NCBI GenBank assembly: GCA_902806565.1
Contig: CADCXA010000021.1
Span: 248,001-312,000 of the forward strand
Origin: Hypoxylon rubiginosum
Lineage: Eukaryota; Ascomycota; Sordariomycetes; Xylariales; Hypoxylaceae
Reading direction: 5' to 3'
Length of the DNA: 64,000 bases
Position numbers and translations under genes: made by a program. The first letter of the stretch is position 1; every line of letters begins with the position of its first letter. Positions 11,450 to 22,934 of the stretch are shown piece after piece. The notes beneath the pieces were generated by a model, which searched no databases, had not been told where the DNA came from, and saw nothing but the letters and a program-made list of their open reading frames with translations.

Positions 11450-14400
11450 CTTGTCTGCTTTCTTGAATGACGTCTCTCATGAAGAATGTCGTCGCACTGC
11501 TTATAGGCTGTCTTTGGTTGGAGGGGCCATTGGAAATTTTCAGATAGCAGAGAAAACGGCAGAACTTTTTTTTAAAGTGGATATGATAAGGAGATCGAGT
11601 AGGCGGTGTGGCGGCTAGCGTTAAAAATATGGAGTCAAGCACTAAACTCTAGTGGACTTCTGCTTCTATTCTACTTCTGTTCTACTGCAACTTCATTTTT
11701 ACGTGAAATCTATAAATATTCTCCTCTTGCAAGCTTCATGTTACATGTCAGTCGCCCAAATCTACGAATTATCTACATAATTACCTTCCAAAGACGCAGT
11801 CGTCTCTACCTTTTTTTTATCCAAGATATCCGGCTAGATCTCGTATAGTGAATTACCAGTGTTACACAGTAACGTTCTAATAACCAGTAACCTTACAGCG
11901 CGCTCATACTCGCCGGTAGAATAACATGCCTCCACTACATGTAACTTCAATTAACCTATCCATCAAGGGTCCATCAAGTGAATAACCTATTAAATACGAT
12001 AGCGGTCTCAGTCGCAATCGAACAAGAAACGGAAACACGAGTATCGAAGGCAGTGCGTTCACTTTACCCTGCCACACCATTTTGAAGGGCGGCACTCCAT
12101 GATTACATCTCAACAAGCCCTTTTTGACGAGATGAGCTTATTTATCTACTCCTGAGACCTTCATAGTATGATGTATCCTCGCAACTACTATGTGCGTGTT
12201 TTAGGGTTATTGAATCATTGTTGTCATAGATAAATGTTCAGAAACCCAAGTTGACGATGGTGGACTCCGGTGACGGAACTGGTTAGTATACCCGCACATG
12301 TAGGATAACCAGGACTAACTTCATAAGGGGCGAGATATGAATATCGCCACTGTCGATCAAGAACGGCTTGTTCACTTGACCCGCAGGGACATCACGATAG
12401 CCTCAAGAGAACATATGATACCTTATCTATGAATCTAGTTGAATGGCGATCCGGAGTCTAACTTTACACCGGATTCTTTTACGGAAGGCGGGTCGTATTG
12501 GCTGACCAGCAGCTGCACAGTATTCAAATCTGAATAGCACGCCGGAGTTACGAACATGTCTTGCTCAACGTAGCTGGCCAGAGTCGATTACGCAACGGTA
12601 GCTACAGTAGTGATTCGGTCTCTTAAACGAGTCACTCAGCTGGTCAACCCTCCGGTTACTTGACTTGCCGGCTTCGTGCTGTTCGCTCTAACCTTGTAGC
12701 GTCGACATTCTCGGAATAGTTCGAGAATAAGTATTATTCTCATTACGTAGTCGATTGAGAGCCGTGATATTCCGCTCTACTTTCATTACTAGTCGATATG
12801 CTCCCGAAGCCGCGGATACCTTGAGAGTCAAGATCGACGGGAGAACCTTCGATAGTTCCAACTTGGCGGGATCCGAGTCCGTGCCATATCCATCATGCCG
12901 GCCGCCCTATCAGTTCTCCTATGGGAAGCCGGGCTCCCTTCGCTTCAACATGACCGCCTCCACAGCAACATCCATTCTCGAAGCTACATGCCAGTAGCTT
13001 AGCGACAACCCAAGAGAAGCTTGAGGCTGAGATCGCCGACCCAAACATTCGTTCAGTTCCGAGAACCATTTTACCCATGGGTATAATTGTGAATTTATGC
13101 GTTTACACAGCCCAGTGCGGTTAGGCTGCGATAGATTGCCGATCTAGCAGTCTAGTTGGTACAATTCTTGGTTTATTCTTTGCGGAGACCCCATTGTAAT
13201 TGGGAAGAGATCAAGTCCGAAGAATGGTACAGATCCGGTATGGAGGGCGTGCTGTCATGGCGCTTACTCGGTGTGATAGACGGGGCCTGATATGGGGACC
13301 GATGCTACATCAACAGTTTTACCTGGTCGTCGGGGAAAGGAGATGAAACCCTCGTCAATAATATTTATATGAGAACTCCATATCTTGCCAAGCTCTTCAC
13401 ATTTTGGCTAATCAGTATTTTTATTGCTAACCTCATGTTATAGAACGCTACTGACGATATTCCGAGAGGTAGACGGACTACTGTGGGTCTGATAATACGC
13501 CGTCTCTCGCTTAGTGCCGAAAAGAAAATGAAGCTTGACGAACTTCCAGGGGACCAGGTGTGCGGGAAGCCAAACGAAGCTTCACTCGAGCCTTGGACGT
13601 TATCGGTATAGTATGGCGCGATCCCGTACGAGTACAAAAGGACTGTAGCAATGTGGCTTCGCTTACTAAACAGTTAGGGCAACCCAAATGAGGCGTGCCC
13701 AATTCGGAGCATTTGGAACGGCCTGGGCTGCCTGGCTGTCAGAATTTTCCAAGTAATGTTTACCCTGTCGAATCCTATCTCACCTGTATCGCGTGGCTGC
13801 GCGTGCCTGTGTGCATTTGGACTCGAGGGAGCTGCAAGTTAGCCAACTACCGGACAGCCGGAGTGGATCCTCTCCTATAGAGCACCCATCTTATTACATA
13901 CGCCGACAAGCACCGGCGCGCGCTTCTACTCACTTCGGGTTAGGGCCTGACCACCCAGCAAATCATCGGGAGCATAAGAACGGAGACGGTCACGGCGCTA
14001 TTATCTACATCCGGCAACTCGACATGCCAACTCCCACGTACGCTACTCTAGGGTGACACTGGTCAGGTACCAGCTTTGAGCCGCATAACTTTTATGCCAA
14101 CTGCTTAAAAACTCATTTGCCCAGGTTGTTTTGATGTGTCATTTCCACGAGGCCGCGAAGTGAGAATACTACTCCAGTTATGCGCAATTGGGACCAGTAA
14201 AATGAGGGCTAGAAATACGCCATTCATGCAGGCTACATGTGTAACATAAGGCCATACCAGACCCAGACTTGGGTCGGCTACTGCTGATGATGATGAATTT
14301 ATCTCTCCTTTTAGAGCTTACTAGTATGATTAGGTCAAATCTATGAGTAGCTCAGAAAAAGCTTCCAGAAATCCGATGCGTAACTAGCTCGAACGCCGCC

Positions 14401-15080
14401 ATGTTACTTGAAACAGTCCCGACCTCGTTCTATAGGCACCGTTGAGGCACGAGCAACATGGGCGGGCAGCTCAGTAACACCGAATCGCCGAGTTCGTTAT
14501 ACGTCAGCAAGCCTCCTTTATCTTGCTTAGGGTCCCCCAAACCTGGGGGGGCGGCATCTCCTGATTCGGCAGGTCTAGAAGCTAAGCCGTACGGGGGCAC
14601 AGCAGTGAGAACCAAGGCGGGACAACCAGGACCTGGGTGCGGAATTATAGCGAGCGGCACATTACCGGTTTCGAGCTTAGCTGTAGTTTAGCTGTCACAC
14701 CAGCCTAGGCGTGCTGATGGTCTCTACGGGCCGGGATATTCGTCCCACAAGGCTGGGTCCCCAGAGTCGCATCGTCGCGTTCTTTTACATACAAAACAGG
14801 AGACATTAGGAGATGTCGGCACACCAGAGATCGGCGTGATGCGGCCCTTTGATATCCTAGTCAACTCTTTCCGAGATAGTCTCTGTCGATACGCACAATC
14901 CTTAATCCTTTCAGAAAAACGTGGTTGCGGGATTACCTAGTCTTTTCCCTAGCTAGTCTACGAAGTCTGGGGCTTTTCATTTCTTTAAAACTATACGCCT
15001 GCTGTCTCGTTCATGATTCCACGGTGTCGCTCGTTTCGTCTCCCCATTCTTTTGAAATCTTGCGTTTGAAATCGGCCAGG
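11450..15080. other. 3.6-kb stretch without a convincing gene
   Basis: Near-balanced base composition but no open frame with family resemblance and no chain of splice-compatible exons that I could find on either strand. The longest frames (for example 12755-12997, 13793-14056, 14458-14691) look random. It may be decayed sequence or long regulatory space upstream of the CFEM receptor at 15081. Confidence 0.4.
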
Positions 15081-16926
15081 ATGCAGCTCCTTTCGTTGTT
15101 GTTACTGTGCTTAAGTGCGTTACAACCTGCGCTGGCCGCCCTCAACGTGACGGGCGTTCCAGCTTGCGGTGTAAGTCACGAGAGGACCACTCGTGGAGGG
15201 AAGATATTTAACGAAGGCTTGGCTAACATGCCTTTAGTTACAATGTATCGTGACATCGACCGTCAATTCAGACTGTGCGCTCACCAATACCACTTGCATA
15301 TGCACCAATGCATTACTACAAGCCCAGATTACCGAGTGCGTAACCGCAAGTTGCTCGATCCGAGACCAACTAGGTAAGCAGAAAATAGGGGAATCGACTG
15401 GTTGAACTCGATAGTTGACTGAGGTAATATCAGCTACCAAGAAGTACTCGTACGAAAGTTGTGGCCAGGAAGGCGAAGACAGAACCGCCATCATCCGGAT
15501 TCTTGCTTTCGTCTTCGGAGGACTAGGTCTAGTAGCATTCATCCTGCGGTGCCTTGCGAGGCTTATTGGGCCTCACGACTGGGGTCACGATGATTCGGTC
15601 ATGCTCTTGGCTATGGTATGCTGACGACGTCTCGAAAACTTGACGATACTCTGTGCTAACTTTTATAGATCTTCGAAATCGCCTTCTGCGCGCTCTCTGT
15701 ACCTAGTAAGCTGCCTCCTAGCCCAAGATGCCATGACCATATACTAACATTTGACAAGTTTCTGAAGCTGGATTGGGCCTAGATATGTGGTTTGTGCCGC
15801 ATGACAACATCACCCAGATCCTGAAGGTGAGTTAGCCACCCCTTTGCGTCTCCCATCAAGGGGAATGCTCTTACTAAAAGGCCAAACAGCTCTACTATAT
15901 CGACGAATTGCTTTATATCACGGTCTTGGCCCTTATTAAGATCTCGATGCTCTTCTTCTACCTCAAAGTCTTCCCGAAAAAGTCGTTCCGCATCTGCACC
16001 TACGCCTTGATATTAATCAACCTGGTCTACGCTGTTGTTTACGATTTACTCCTAATCTTCCAATGCAATCCTATTTCCGGCGCCTGGAGAACTTGGGACG
16101 GCGAATTCGAGGCGCAATGTATTAGCATCAACGGGCTTGGTTGGTCCGCTGCTGCCATCAATATCGCACTAGATCTGGCCGTCATCTTTCTTCCACTCCC
16201 GGAATTGTATAAACTATCCCTATCGTTGAGGAAGAGACTACAGATCATGGCTATGTTTGCTGTCGGTTTCTTGTATGCCGCTCCACCGGTCCTCTTATTT
16301 ACGTACACTTGCTAAACTTAGGCACAGCATCACGATCGTCAGTATTGTTCGACTCTACTCTCTTATCCGATTCGGCACCACCTCGAACGTCACACGTAAG
16401 TCTTCATTTCCTTGCTCAACTTTTATCGTGTCGTCTTGCCCGCAACCCCCTGACACAAGCTTCTATAGAGGACTACGTCGAAGTAGGCTACTGGTCCACG
16501 ATCGAAGTGCCGGTAGGCATCATCTGCGCGTGCATGCCGGCGGTGCGGTCCCTCTTCAGCCTGGCGCTCCCGAAGCTCTTCGGGACGACGCGGGCGACCC
16601 TGACGTCGAACTTCGGGAGCCACGGCCCGAGCTCGTCCGGCAACCGGCTGGGCGTCGACTCGAAGAACAAGATCAGCGTCAAGCAGGAGTGGTCGGTGCT
16701 GAGCGAGGGGCCCGACGACCCGATCCACGAGCGGCACGCGCGCGGCCGCAGCGACGTCGAGCTCCTGGACGTGGGCGTGGCCATCACCGACGACGAGGGC
16801 CACCCGACGCGCAAGATGACGCTCTCGAAGCACGGCGGCGAGTGGCGCGGGATGAGCATCGCGGAGGACCAGTACGGGGAGTCGTACAAGTCGCCCGGCT
16901 TCACGCGGGAAAGAGAGTTGCGGTAG
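15081..16926 (+). CDS. CFEM-domain seven-helix (Pth11-like/rhodopsin-fold) membrane protein
   Basis: Eight exons: 15081-15170, 15238-15373, 15434-15615, 15669-15705, 15759-15826, 15890-16272, 16328-16395, 16469-16926. All seven introns are 53-73 nt with clear donors and acceptors; the product is 473 aa. Residues 1-20 form a signal peptide. Residues 29-85 hold exactly eight cysteines (29, 33, 43, 50, 52, 64, 69, 85) with CFEM spacing, including 'TTCICTNALLQAQITECV'. Hydrophobic helices follow: 'IIRILAFVFGGLGLVAFILR', 'VMLLAM', 'LLYITVLALIKISMLFFYLK', the 'YALILINLVYAVVYDLLLI' helix, 'INIALDLAVIFLPLPEL', 'FITIVSIVRLYSL' and 'VPVGIICACMPAVRSLF', with the family's 'DYVEVGYWSTIEV' loop. The C-tail is polar and GC-rich. 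Such proteins are candidate surface receptors; the best known, Magnaporthe Pth11, senses host surfaces. The ligand is unknown. Confidence 0.92.
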
Positions 16927-18058
16927 GAGCGGAAGTAGCGGAAGAAAATTTTTTGGCTCGGCTCGGAATCTTTTTTGAAAAAATATACCTGGACCTAGAT
17001 CTCACCGGTTAGCGAGCTCAGATACCACGTCATTCGATCGTCATAGACTTCTATTCTTCCATATACGGCTTTTGGTTCTCGGGCGTGTACGTGCGGCGTA
17101 TTTCCAACTGTCGGGTTTTTAGAGGATCGTCGGAAAAAGCTTTTGACGGAGGGCGGGTTGGATGGGGAAAAAAGGGGGTTTGGTACTACAACGGAGATAC
17201 CACGATTAATGCCAGAACCAAAATATGAATTTATCGATCCAAGTTCTTAGGGCTTATGAAACTAGTAGATACCTAATACCTGGTAGATATTTAGGTTTAG
17301 ATGCCGTGCTATATAACCTACGTTGTCCAATGCTTGAGTTACTAATTTTCCATTGGCACAAGACGGACGTCTGCGGTAAACCATCGCAGTAGAAGTGACA
17401 GTGACAGTGATCATATACCTTTAGCAGAAGATAAGATACCCCCTATGGACGAAAGGGATGGAGAAGCACAACCTCGACTGCGACATATCGAACTAAATAG
17501 CCTCACTAGAATTATGTAGCCCATATATGACTGTATCTCTTATGTTATTTTACAACTAGCTGTCGGCATATTCGCCTTAGAACTGTTTAAGACCACAAGT
17601 GATAGCCGAGCTTGATAATTGTGACGTATTTCAACTATTCTCATGGCGTAGGGTCTTCTTCCTCATGGCACCACAAGAAGTGCTGGACATGACGAAAAAA
17701 AAAGAAGAAAAAAAGAATCTCTCTAGGAGAGTGAGTTCCAAAAAGTTGTGCAAAGATGTGTTCGGCCATTGAGAAAAAATGATGGACAATGAACACATCC
17801 CGCGATGTGATCTAACAAATAACATGTTAGCGTAGAGAGGGGGATAAGAGAGTAACTTGACCATATTGAAAGTCCCGGAGTAGTCCGGATCCTTGAGGCG
17901 CCTACGGACACCCTTGAGCAGCACCTCGAGTTCTTTGTGCGCTATCTCGAATCTTCGAATCTCCAAATGTCGAGCTATCTTGGGCGTCAGATGCCAGCCA
18001 AGGGACAGTAGTTAGCACAAGGACATAGAGAAAGATCAAACCAAAACTCCAAAAGAAC
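16927..18058. other. intergenic, with one protein-like fragment
   Basis: 3' flank of the receptor gene, AT-richer. On the minus strand at about 17980-17850 a frame reads 'RRFEIAHKELEVLLKGVRRR' and continues with 'LKDPDYSGTF'. It is preceded by a GCTAAC branch and an AAG acceptor, so it could be a stray exon or gene relic. Nothing else supports a complete gene. Confidence 0.35.
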
Positions 18059-18100
18059 CAAAAAAAAAACTCCAAAGGGGAAACCAAAGGGGAATACCAA

Positions 18101-18157
<57 letters not shown>

Positions 18158-18230
18158 AACCAAAAAAAGGGGAAACCAAAAAAGGGGGAAACCAAAAAGG
18201 AAACCAAAAAGAAATAAAAGAAAAACTGAG
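18059..18230. repeat. A/G homopolymer junction and degenerate GGGGAAACCAAAA repeat
   Basis: A run of 26 A (18099-18124) passes directly into 32 G (18125-18156), followed by several degenerate units of the form GGGGAAACCAAAAA up to about 18220. The same A-C-C-A/G pattern precedes the A run. Simple-sequence DNA; the exact run lengths may be assembly-dependent. Confidence 0.85.
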
Positions 18231-19034
18231 GGCCCGCCAACCTCCCAGAAGCTCACGAAGTCTTCCGCCTCAGTTTACTAGGCGATCTGAATCCGACGCC
18301 AGGTTCAGCCCCTAGGGATTAACGATACCTGCCGCGGGCAGGCAACGTGTCGCACCATCCGGGGGCCTGCGCAGGCCACTGGACCAGCCAGCAGCCAGGC
18401 TAGCCAAAGCCGGGAAAGAGCTTCGGTGAGTCCACGTCTCACCTCGCCCGTGGGGGTCCCCGAGATTCGAGTGCGCCGCCGCGGCAGCGCTTCAAATCCC
18501 GAGGCTCTTCGGACGTCGGAGCGAAGAGGATCTGTGGGTTCCAGCAGGCCTGACCGCAACAAGCGAAGCCCCACATGGCTCGCCTGAAGGAGCTGGAGCG
18601 CGGACTGGCCCCCGGACGCTTAGCATACCCCATACGAGATATGCTAAGCGGCCCGGGAGCGAGCCCTCGACGACCAGCGCCGAGGACCCGTCCGCCCAGC
18701 AGCCGGCGGGATCGTCCGGTCCCGATGCACCAGGCCATCTATCATCAACCGCCGACTCGGCCCGCTGGAAGTGTGGAGTACCAAGCGAACTCTGACCCGA
18801 AGGCCGGCTCAGCCCAGCTGCGTCCAACTGGAGTTGTTCGACGGAAGGACAATCATCGAATATCGCTGGAAGACGACTTCTTCCCAGTCGCACGCAGCGA
18901 GGGGGCATCCGTCGCCAGGCCGGTCCCTGAAGCGACAGGGTGTCGAGAGGGCCGGTGCATCGGAACATCCTCACGACACGTCCGAGGGACCCCACCATCA
19001 CGCTCGGTATTCCCGGAGTATTCCTCCGCCCTAA
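18231..19034. other. GC-rich island of unknown nature
   Basis: About 800 bp of clearly higher GC with intact CpG and CpA, between the A/G homopolymer tract and a T-rich simple stretch (19035-19060). Open frames exist on both strands (171 codons at 18575-19090 plus; 169 codons at 19001-18492 minus), as GC-rich DNA often gives, and none resembles a known family. An inverted repeat GCTTAGCATA / TATGCTAAGC lies at about 18618-18649. Possibly an inserted or captured segment; I cannot name it. Confidence 0.4.
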
Positions 19035-19399
19035 GTGTTTTTTTTTTGTTTGTTTTTATGGATGGATGGTTATCCTATGAATATCATTAGCAGATGTAGC
19101 AGAAGTTCAGGAGAGGGAGGAAGTGAAGGGGATTCATATCTTTGTCAGCGTCGAAAATATGCGAGTGCTCATCTTGATACTTGCGGTACTGGTTGGTGTT
19201 GGAAGTATGTCGATATATTAACGCAGATGGAGGGATGATCGAAACTATATGGAGTGATCAAAGTTAGTGAGAGTGACAAGGTAGTTGGGAATGAAAGGGG
19301 AGAAAATATAAAACATATCTTAGAGGAAGACTGTTAGTGATAGAAGGTTTGAGGGTACTTGATGTATGGACTAGTTGGAGCATACATAAGTTAGCAAAG

Positions 19400-20000
19400 T
19401 GATGATGAAGTGTAAAGATGTTGATAGTAGTTGGTAGTGTTGATGATAGATGATGAATAAGGTAACGAATGTAATGATGGAAGGAATTGGTGCATAATGA
19501 TGTTGAAGGAGGTAAGGTATTGAAAAGAGAAAGTGTTGAAGAATAAGGGTGTTGAAGAGGAAAGATGTTGGAGAGGAAGGCAATGATGGATGGTATTGGT
19601 GCATGATGTTGAAGGTGAAAGGTGTTGGAAGAGGAAAAGTGTTGAAGAGGAAGGGTGTTGAAGGAGAAAGGTAATGATGAAGGAAGGCAATGATAGATGG
19701 TGTTGGTGCATAATGATGTTGAGAAGGAAAGACATTGAAGGAGAATGGTGTTGTAGAGGAAATATGTTGAAGAGGAAGAAGAAAGGTAATGGGTGGCGCA
19801 ATGATGCTGTTGAAGGTGAAAGGTGTTGGAGAGGAAGGGTGTGGGAGGGAAAAAAGGTTGACCGAGGAATGGAATGATGGAAGGCATGGATGGGAAAAGG
19901 CATGGATGGAAGAAAGTAATGATGATTTTGGTGCATAATGATGTTGAAGGTGAAAAGTGAAAGGTGTAGGAGGAGGAAAGGTGTTGATGGTCAAGTTGTT
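19400..20000. repeat. purine-rich minisatellite with ~105-bp higher-order unit
   Basis: The plus strand is strongly G/A-rich and T-containing but nearly free of C. Short units like GTGTTGAAGAGGAAAG recur many times. A longer landmark, GGTGCATAATGATGTTGA or close variants, recurs near 19490, 19595, 19705, 19796 and 19930, giving a higher-order period of roughly 90-135 bp. Three overlapping minus-strand frames (181-271 codons, Ser/Thr/Pro/Phe/His-rich) stay open only because the strand lacks stop codons in this composition; I do not call them genes. Confidence 0.75.
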
Positions 20001-20079
20001 TGAGGAAAGGGTAGACACGCACCTTAGAGTAGGTAGGTTGTGTCTTGGTGTAGTGTGTATGTGACCTAGTACAGGACAT

Positions 20080-21923
20080 AAGAGAGAAATATGAGGTTTA
20101 GGTGAAGGTAAAGGTAGGATAGACGAAGGATATGCGAAGGATAAAAGAAAGATGTTGATGTGTTGTGGTGAGGAAGTGTGTGGAAAGAAAAAAATATGTG
20201 CATTGTGTGTGGGAATGTGGGAGATGGGAAGATGGGAGATTGAAGAGATGGGAATTTTGGGCGGCCTTAAGTAGAAAAAAAATTAGGCCGGCAGAATCAA
20301 CAGAGGCGGCAGAATCGGCACCTGATTTCTCTGATTAGAATTTAGGAAGGTACTTGCCTAAGTAAATGTGAAGATCACGAATGTTGCTGTCGGCTAGGGT
20401 ACTTACCTACCCAGATACCTAAGTTACTGGCAATCCGAAAGAAAAGAAAAAAAAAAAAACCACTGCGGGTCCAATCAGCAACTCCCAGCCCCCTCATGAA
20501 GAAAGGACAATTTCTAGCCTATTAAAAAATCAGAATTGGTGATTGCACATATCTTGTACCTTTGGAAATCAAGCGGTTGTCCCAGTGAGAAACAGGACAG
20601 GATCAAGCAACTGGATCAGTATCGTACTTCCCAATGGAAGGTACCTAGTAATTCCATAATGGCGTAAGTTGATTCCAACACTCTATCTACATGTCACTTC
20701 GTACCTATGGTCGTCTCCCAGCTCGCAAAGTACTGGTTTTGAATCAACCCCTATTAGCAGGTACCCCATAGGTAAGGCATGCACTAAACGGCTGCCCACG
20801 GCAACGACACGCCCCTAACTGAAACTTAGGCGGGTAGTAAGTGACAGCGATGCCAATTCAAGCACGCATCTAAGTGAATTCTAGGTACAATACCTAATAG
20901 ATTGTATTCCCAACAGCAGTTGTACGTACCTAGGTACACTCTAGATTACCTTAGGTAGCTTAGGTAGGTGTTGAATTCAGTTCAAATTGCTTAGGTCCAA
21001 ACCTCCTCGTACATTTTACAGTAAATGCACAAACAGCACCCGTGTAGAGCCGTGCTGTACTGGAGTAGCAGCATCAGTACTCCGAGTCAAGATGTATCTA
21101 CAAATTGATCAGCTGCGGTAGAGAGATATTGCGTATGTCATGTTATCAACATGGCATCTTGGAGGACCTTGGCCGTATTGAGCTTGGTTCGATCAATCTC
21201 AATCGGAAAAGGGTATCTAGATACCTACTGTCGACATCGTGATTAATCGGGTAACTCGAAGTAGGTTGAGCCTACTATCGTGTCACTAAATTTGCCATGC
21301 TCATCCACGCAAAGGTTGACAACCCTTTGATAAGGAATGGCAACCACCCAGTCTCGAATCCAAACCCGTTCTTCTGATATGCTTACACCAATACTTTCGT
21401 TATACAGTCTTTCCAGTTGTAAAATTTGCAACGATAGCAGTATAGCTATACAGAAATACCCAACCAGGGGCTGTAGTCATATGTCTGGCTCGAGTTTAGC
21501 CATCATCAGGTCATAGGAGTAATATATCCATCTAGATGAACCTCTGTACGACCGGGGGTACGGCCTTAGCCCAGACCCGGAACCACCTCTGCCGTGGACA
21601 TTTCTCGGGGAACACAGCCGTTAGGTCTACGTGAATAGTCGCCTATCTTGAGTAGGGATAGCTATCGTGCCTATCGTAGCTGTCATCTATCTCTATATCA
21701 AGTTATCTAGTTCACATATCAAAACGAATTTTAGACAATGATGATATATATCACTCTGAGATGCACTGGGAATCGTTGTTTCGAATATTTATTCCGGTGT
21801 TGCTTGATTTAAGGGCGCAAGGGTTTCCATATATCAATTTATAGAATTTTTACGGGGTTGTCAATACTGTCACAAATACTATGATCATCTGTGTGGTCAG
21901 CAAAACCTGACTAGAGAATGATA
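20080..21923. other. intergenic, rich in TACCTAGGTA-type motifs
   Basis: No confident gene. TAGGTA, TACCTA and the palindrome TACCTAGGTA are dense at 20340-20990. The minus-strand frame at 21431-21243 contains a protein-like stretch ('VWIRDWVVAIPYQRVVNLCV') and could belong to the zinc-cluster-like gene upstream of it, but no splice path was proven. Confidence 0.4.
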
Positions 21924-22554
21924 TTATGGACTAGATTTCATAGTGAAGCAAATTGGAAAACCGTTCACTCTACAAATAAAAACCTCCTGAAACCATGCCT
22001 CGAAGTGTTTGTTGAGTGGCCTTCGGCCTCTGAACTCATGACTCCCCTTGCTGTGCTTGGCATAGACATGTGATCCTCTATAGGATCGAATTATGAGACC
22101 AAGTTGTTCATTGTAGTGTGTGGCTTCCACTGCTTAGCGCATGATTCCTAAGGTCCTTGTCCGTCCCAAAACCGTTCGTGGCCGTTATACCTAGCTCGTA
22201 CATTTGGACTTCAGCAGGCTTTTTGGGATATGCACCGAGTTTCGTACAGTCATTGCAAGGAACCTGCCAACGACACTTGGTGCGCTTGTTGAGGCACGTA
22301 CAACACTGATTCCTACGTAAAGGGCAAACATGCTCTTTTCGCAGTCGAGACTGTCGTATTGCTTTGTATTTGGCTGGGCAATCGCCCTACAAATACTGGT
22401 TCGTCTGATGCAATAGATAACAAGTATCTTATTACTGGACAGCAATAGGAAAAAGATAGCAAATCGAGGCTAACTCGTGGACTGCCTATTGTTTGTAAGA
22501 CTTACCGACGATGATGCTGCCACAGCTTCATTACATCCCAGCAACTCAGCTAAT
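21924..22554 (-). CDS. possible cysteine-rich (zinc-cluster-like) protein, incomplete model
   Basis: Not recognised as a named protein. A splice-compatible chain on the minus strand gives exon 22554-22506 (starts after a possible TTAG acceptor), intron 22505-22387 (perfect GTAAGT donor, TTTGTAG acceptor), exon 22386-22191, intron 22190-22130 (GTATAA donor, CTAAGCAG end), exon 22129-21924. The joined frame reads 'LAELLGCNEAVAASSS', then 'CCTCLNKRTKCRW' and 'VPCNDCTKLGAYP'. This has the Zn2Cys6 spacing C-x2-C-x6-C-x5-C-x2-C with basic RTK, but Pro where the sixth Cys should be. The last exon ('SHEFRGRRPLNKHFEAWFQE') is protein-like but unknown. No start codon was settled; further exons may lie upstream. 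It may be a pseudogene or a different cysteine-rich family. No function is claimed. Confidence 0.4.
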
Positions 22555-22679
22555 CTAACTTATGATTGGTTCCGTTTATCTACAAACAACCTAGTAGAAA
22601 GGAACTGCCCGTAGTGAATTAGGTTAACAGGCATACTGCCGAGATATATCCTGATATATACCTTAGGTATCTACAACAC

Positions 22680-22934
22680 AGAAAAGCATATAAGGCGAGG
22701 CACAGTCGCTGATCTCGTTCACGTTTCTATCACACAACAGCACTTTCAACACAACAACGTCTTCCACTCACAACCAATCCACTGATACTTCAAGACAAGG
22801 TAGGACTCCGAAGAATATCCCAATCAGCTTTCACTCTTCTCACCATAGCTGTACATTTAGTTGGACATTCTCTCCAGCAAAACCCTACGCACCAACCGCT
22901 CCTATCCCAACCACAAGTTGTGACCATTTCCATC
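22680..22934 (+). promoter_or_regulatory. core promoter and 5' leader of the small secreted protein gene
   Basis: A TATAAG element at about 22689 lies ~245 bp before the ATG. It is followed by a C/A/T-rich leader with repeated CAAC/CACA and an ACTTCAAGACAAG stretch, the usual form of a highly expressed fungal 5' UTR. An intron in the leader is possible. Confidence 0.4.

Noticed and set aside
18492..19090. Overlapping 171- and 169-codon frames in the GC-rich island
   Set aside because: Open on both strands at once, as expected from composition; no recognisable domain.
19264..20079. Ser/Thr/Pro/Phe-rich 'proteins' of 181-271 codons on the minus strand
   Set aside because: All frames are open because of the repeat's base bias; the sequence is minisatellite DNA.
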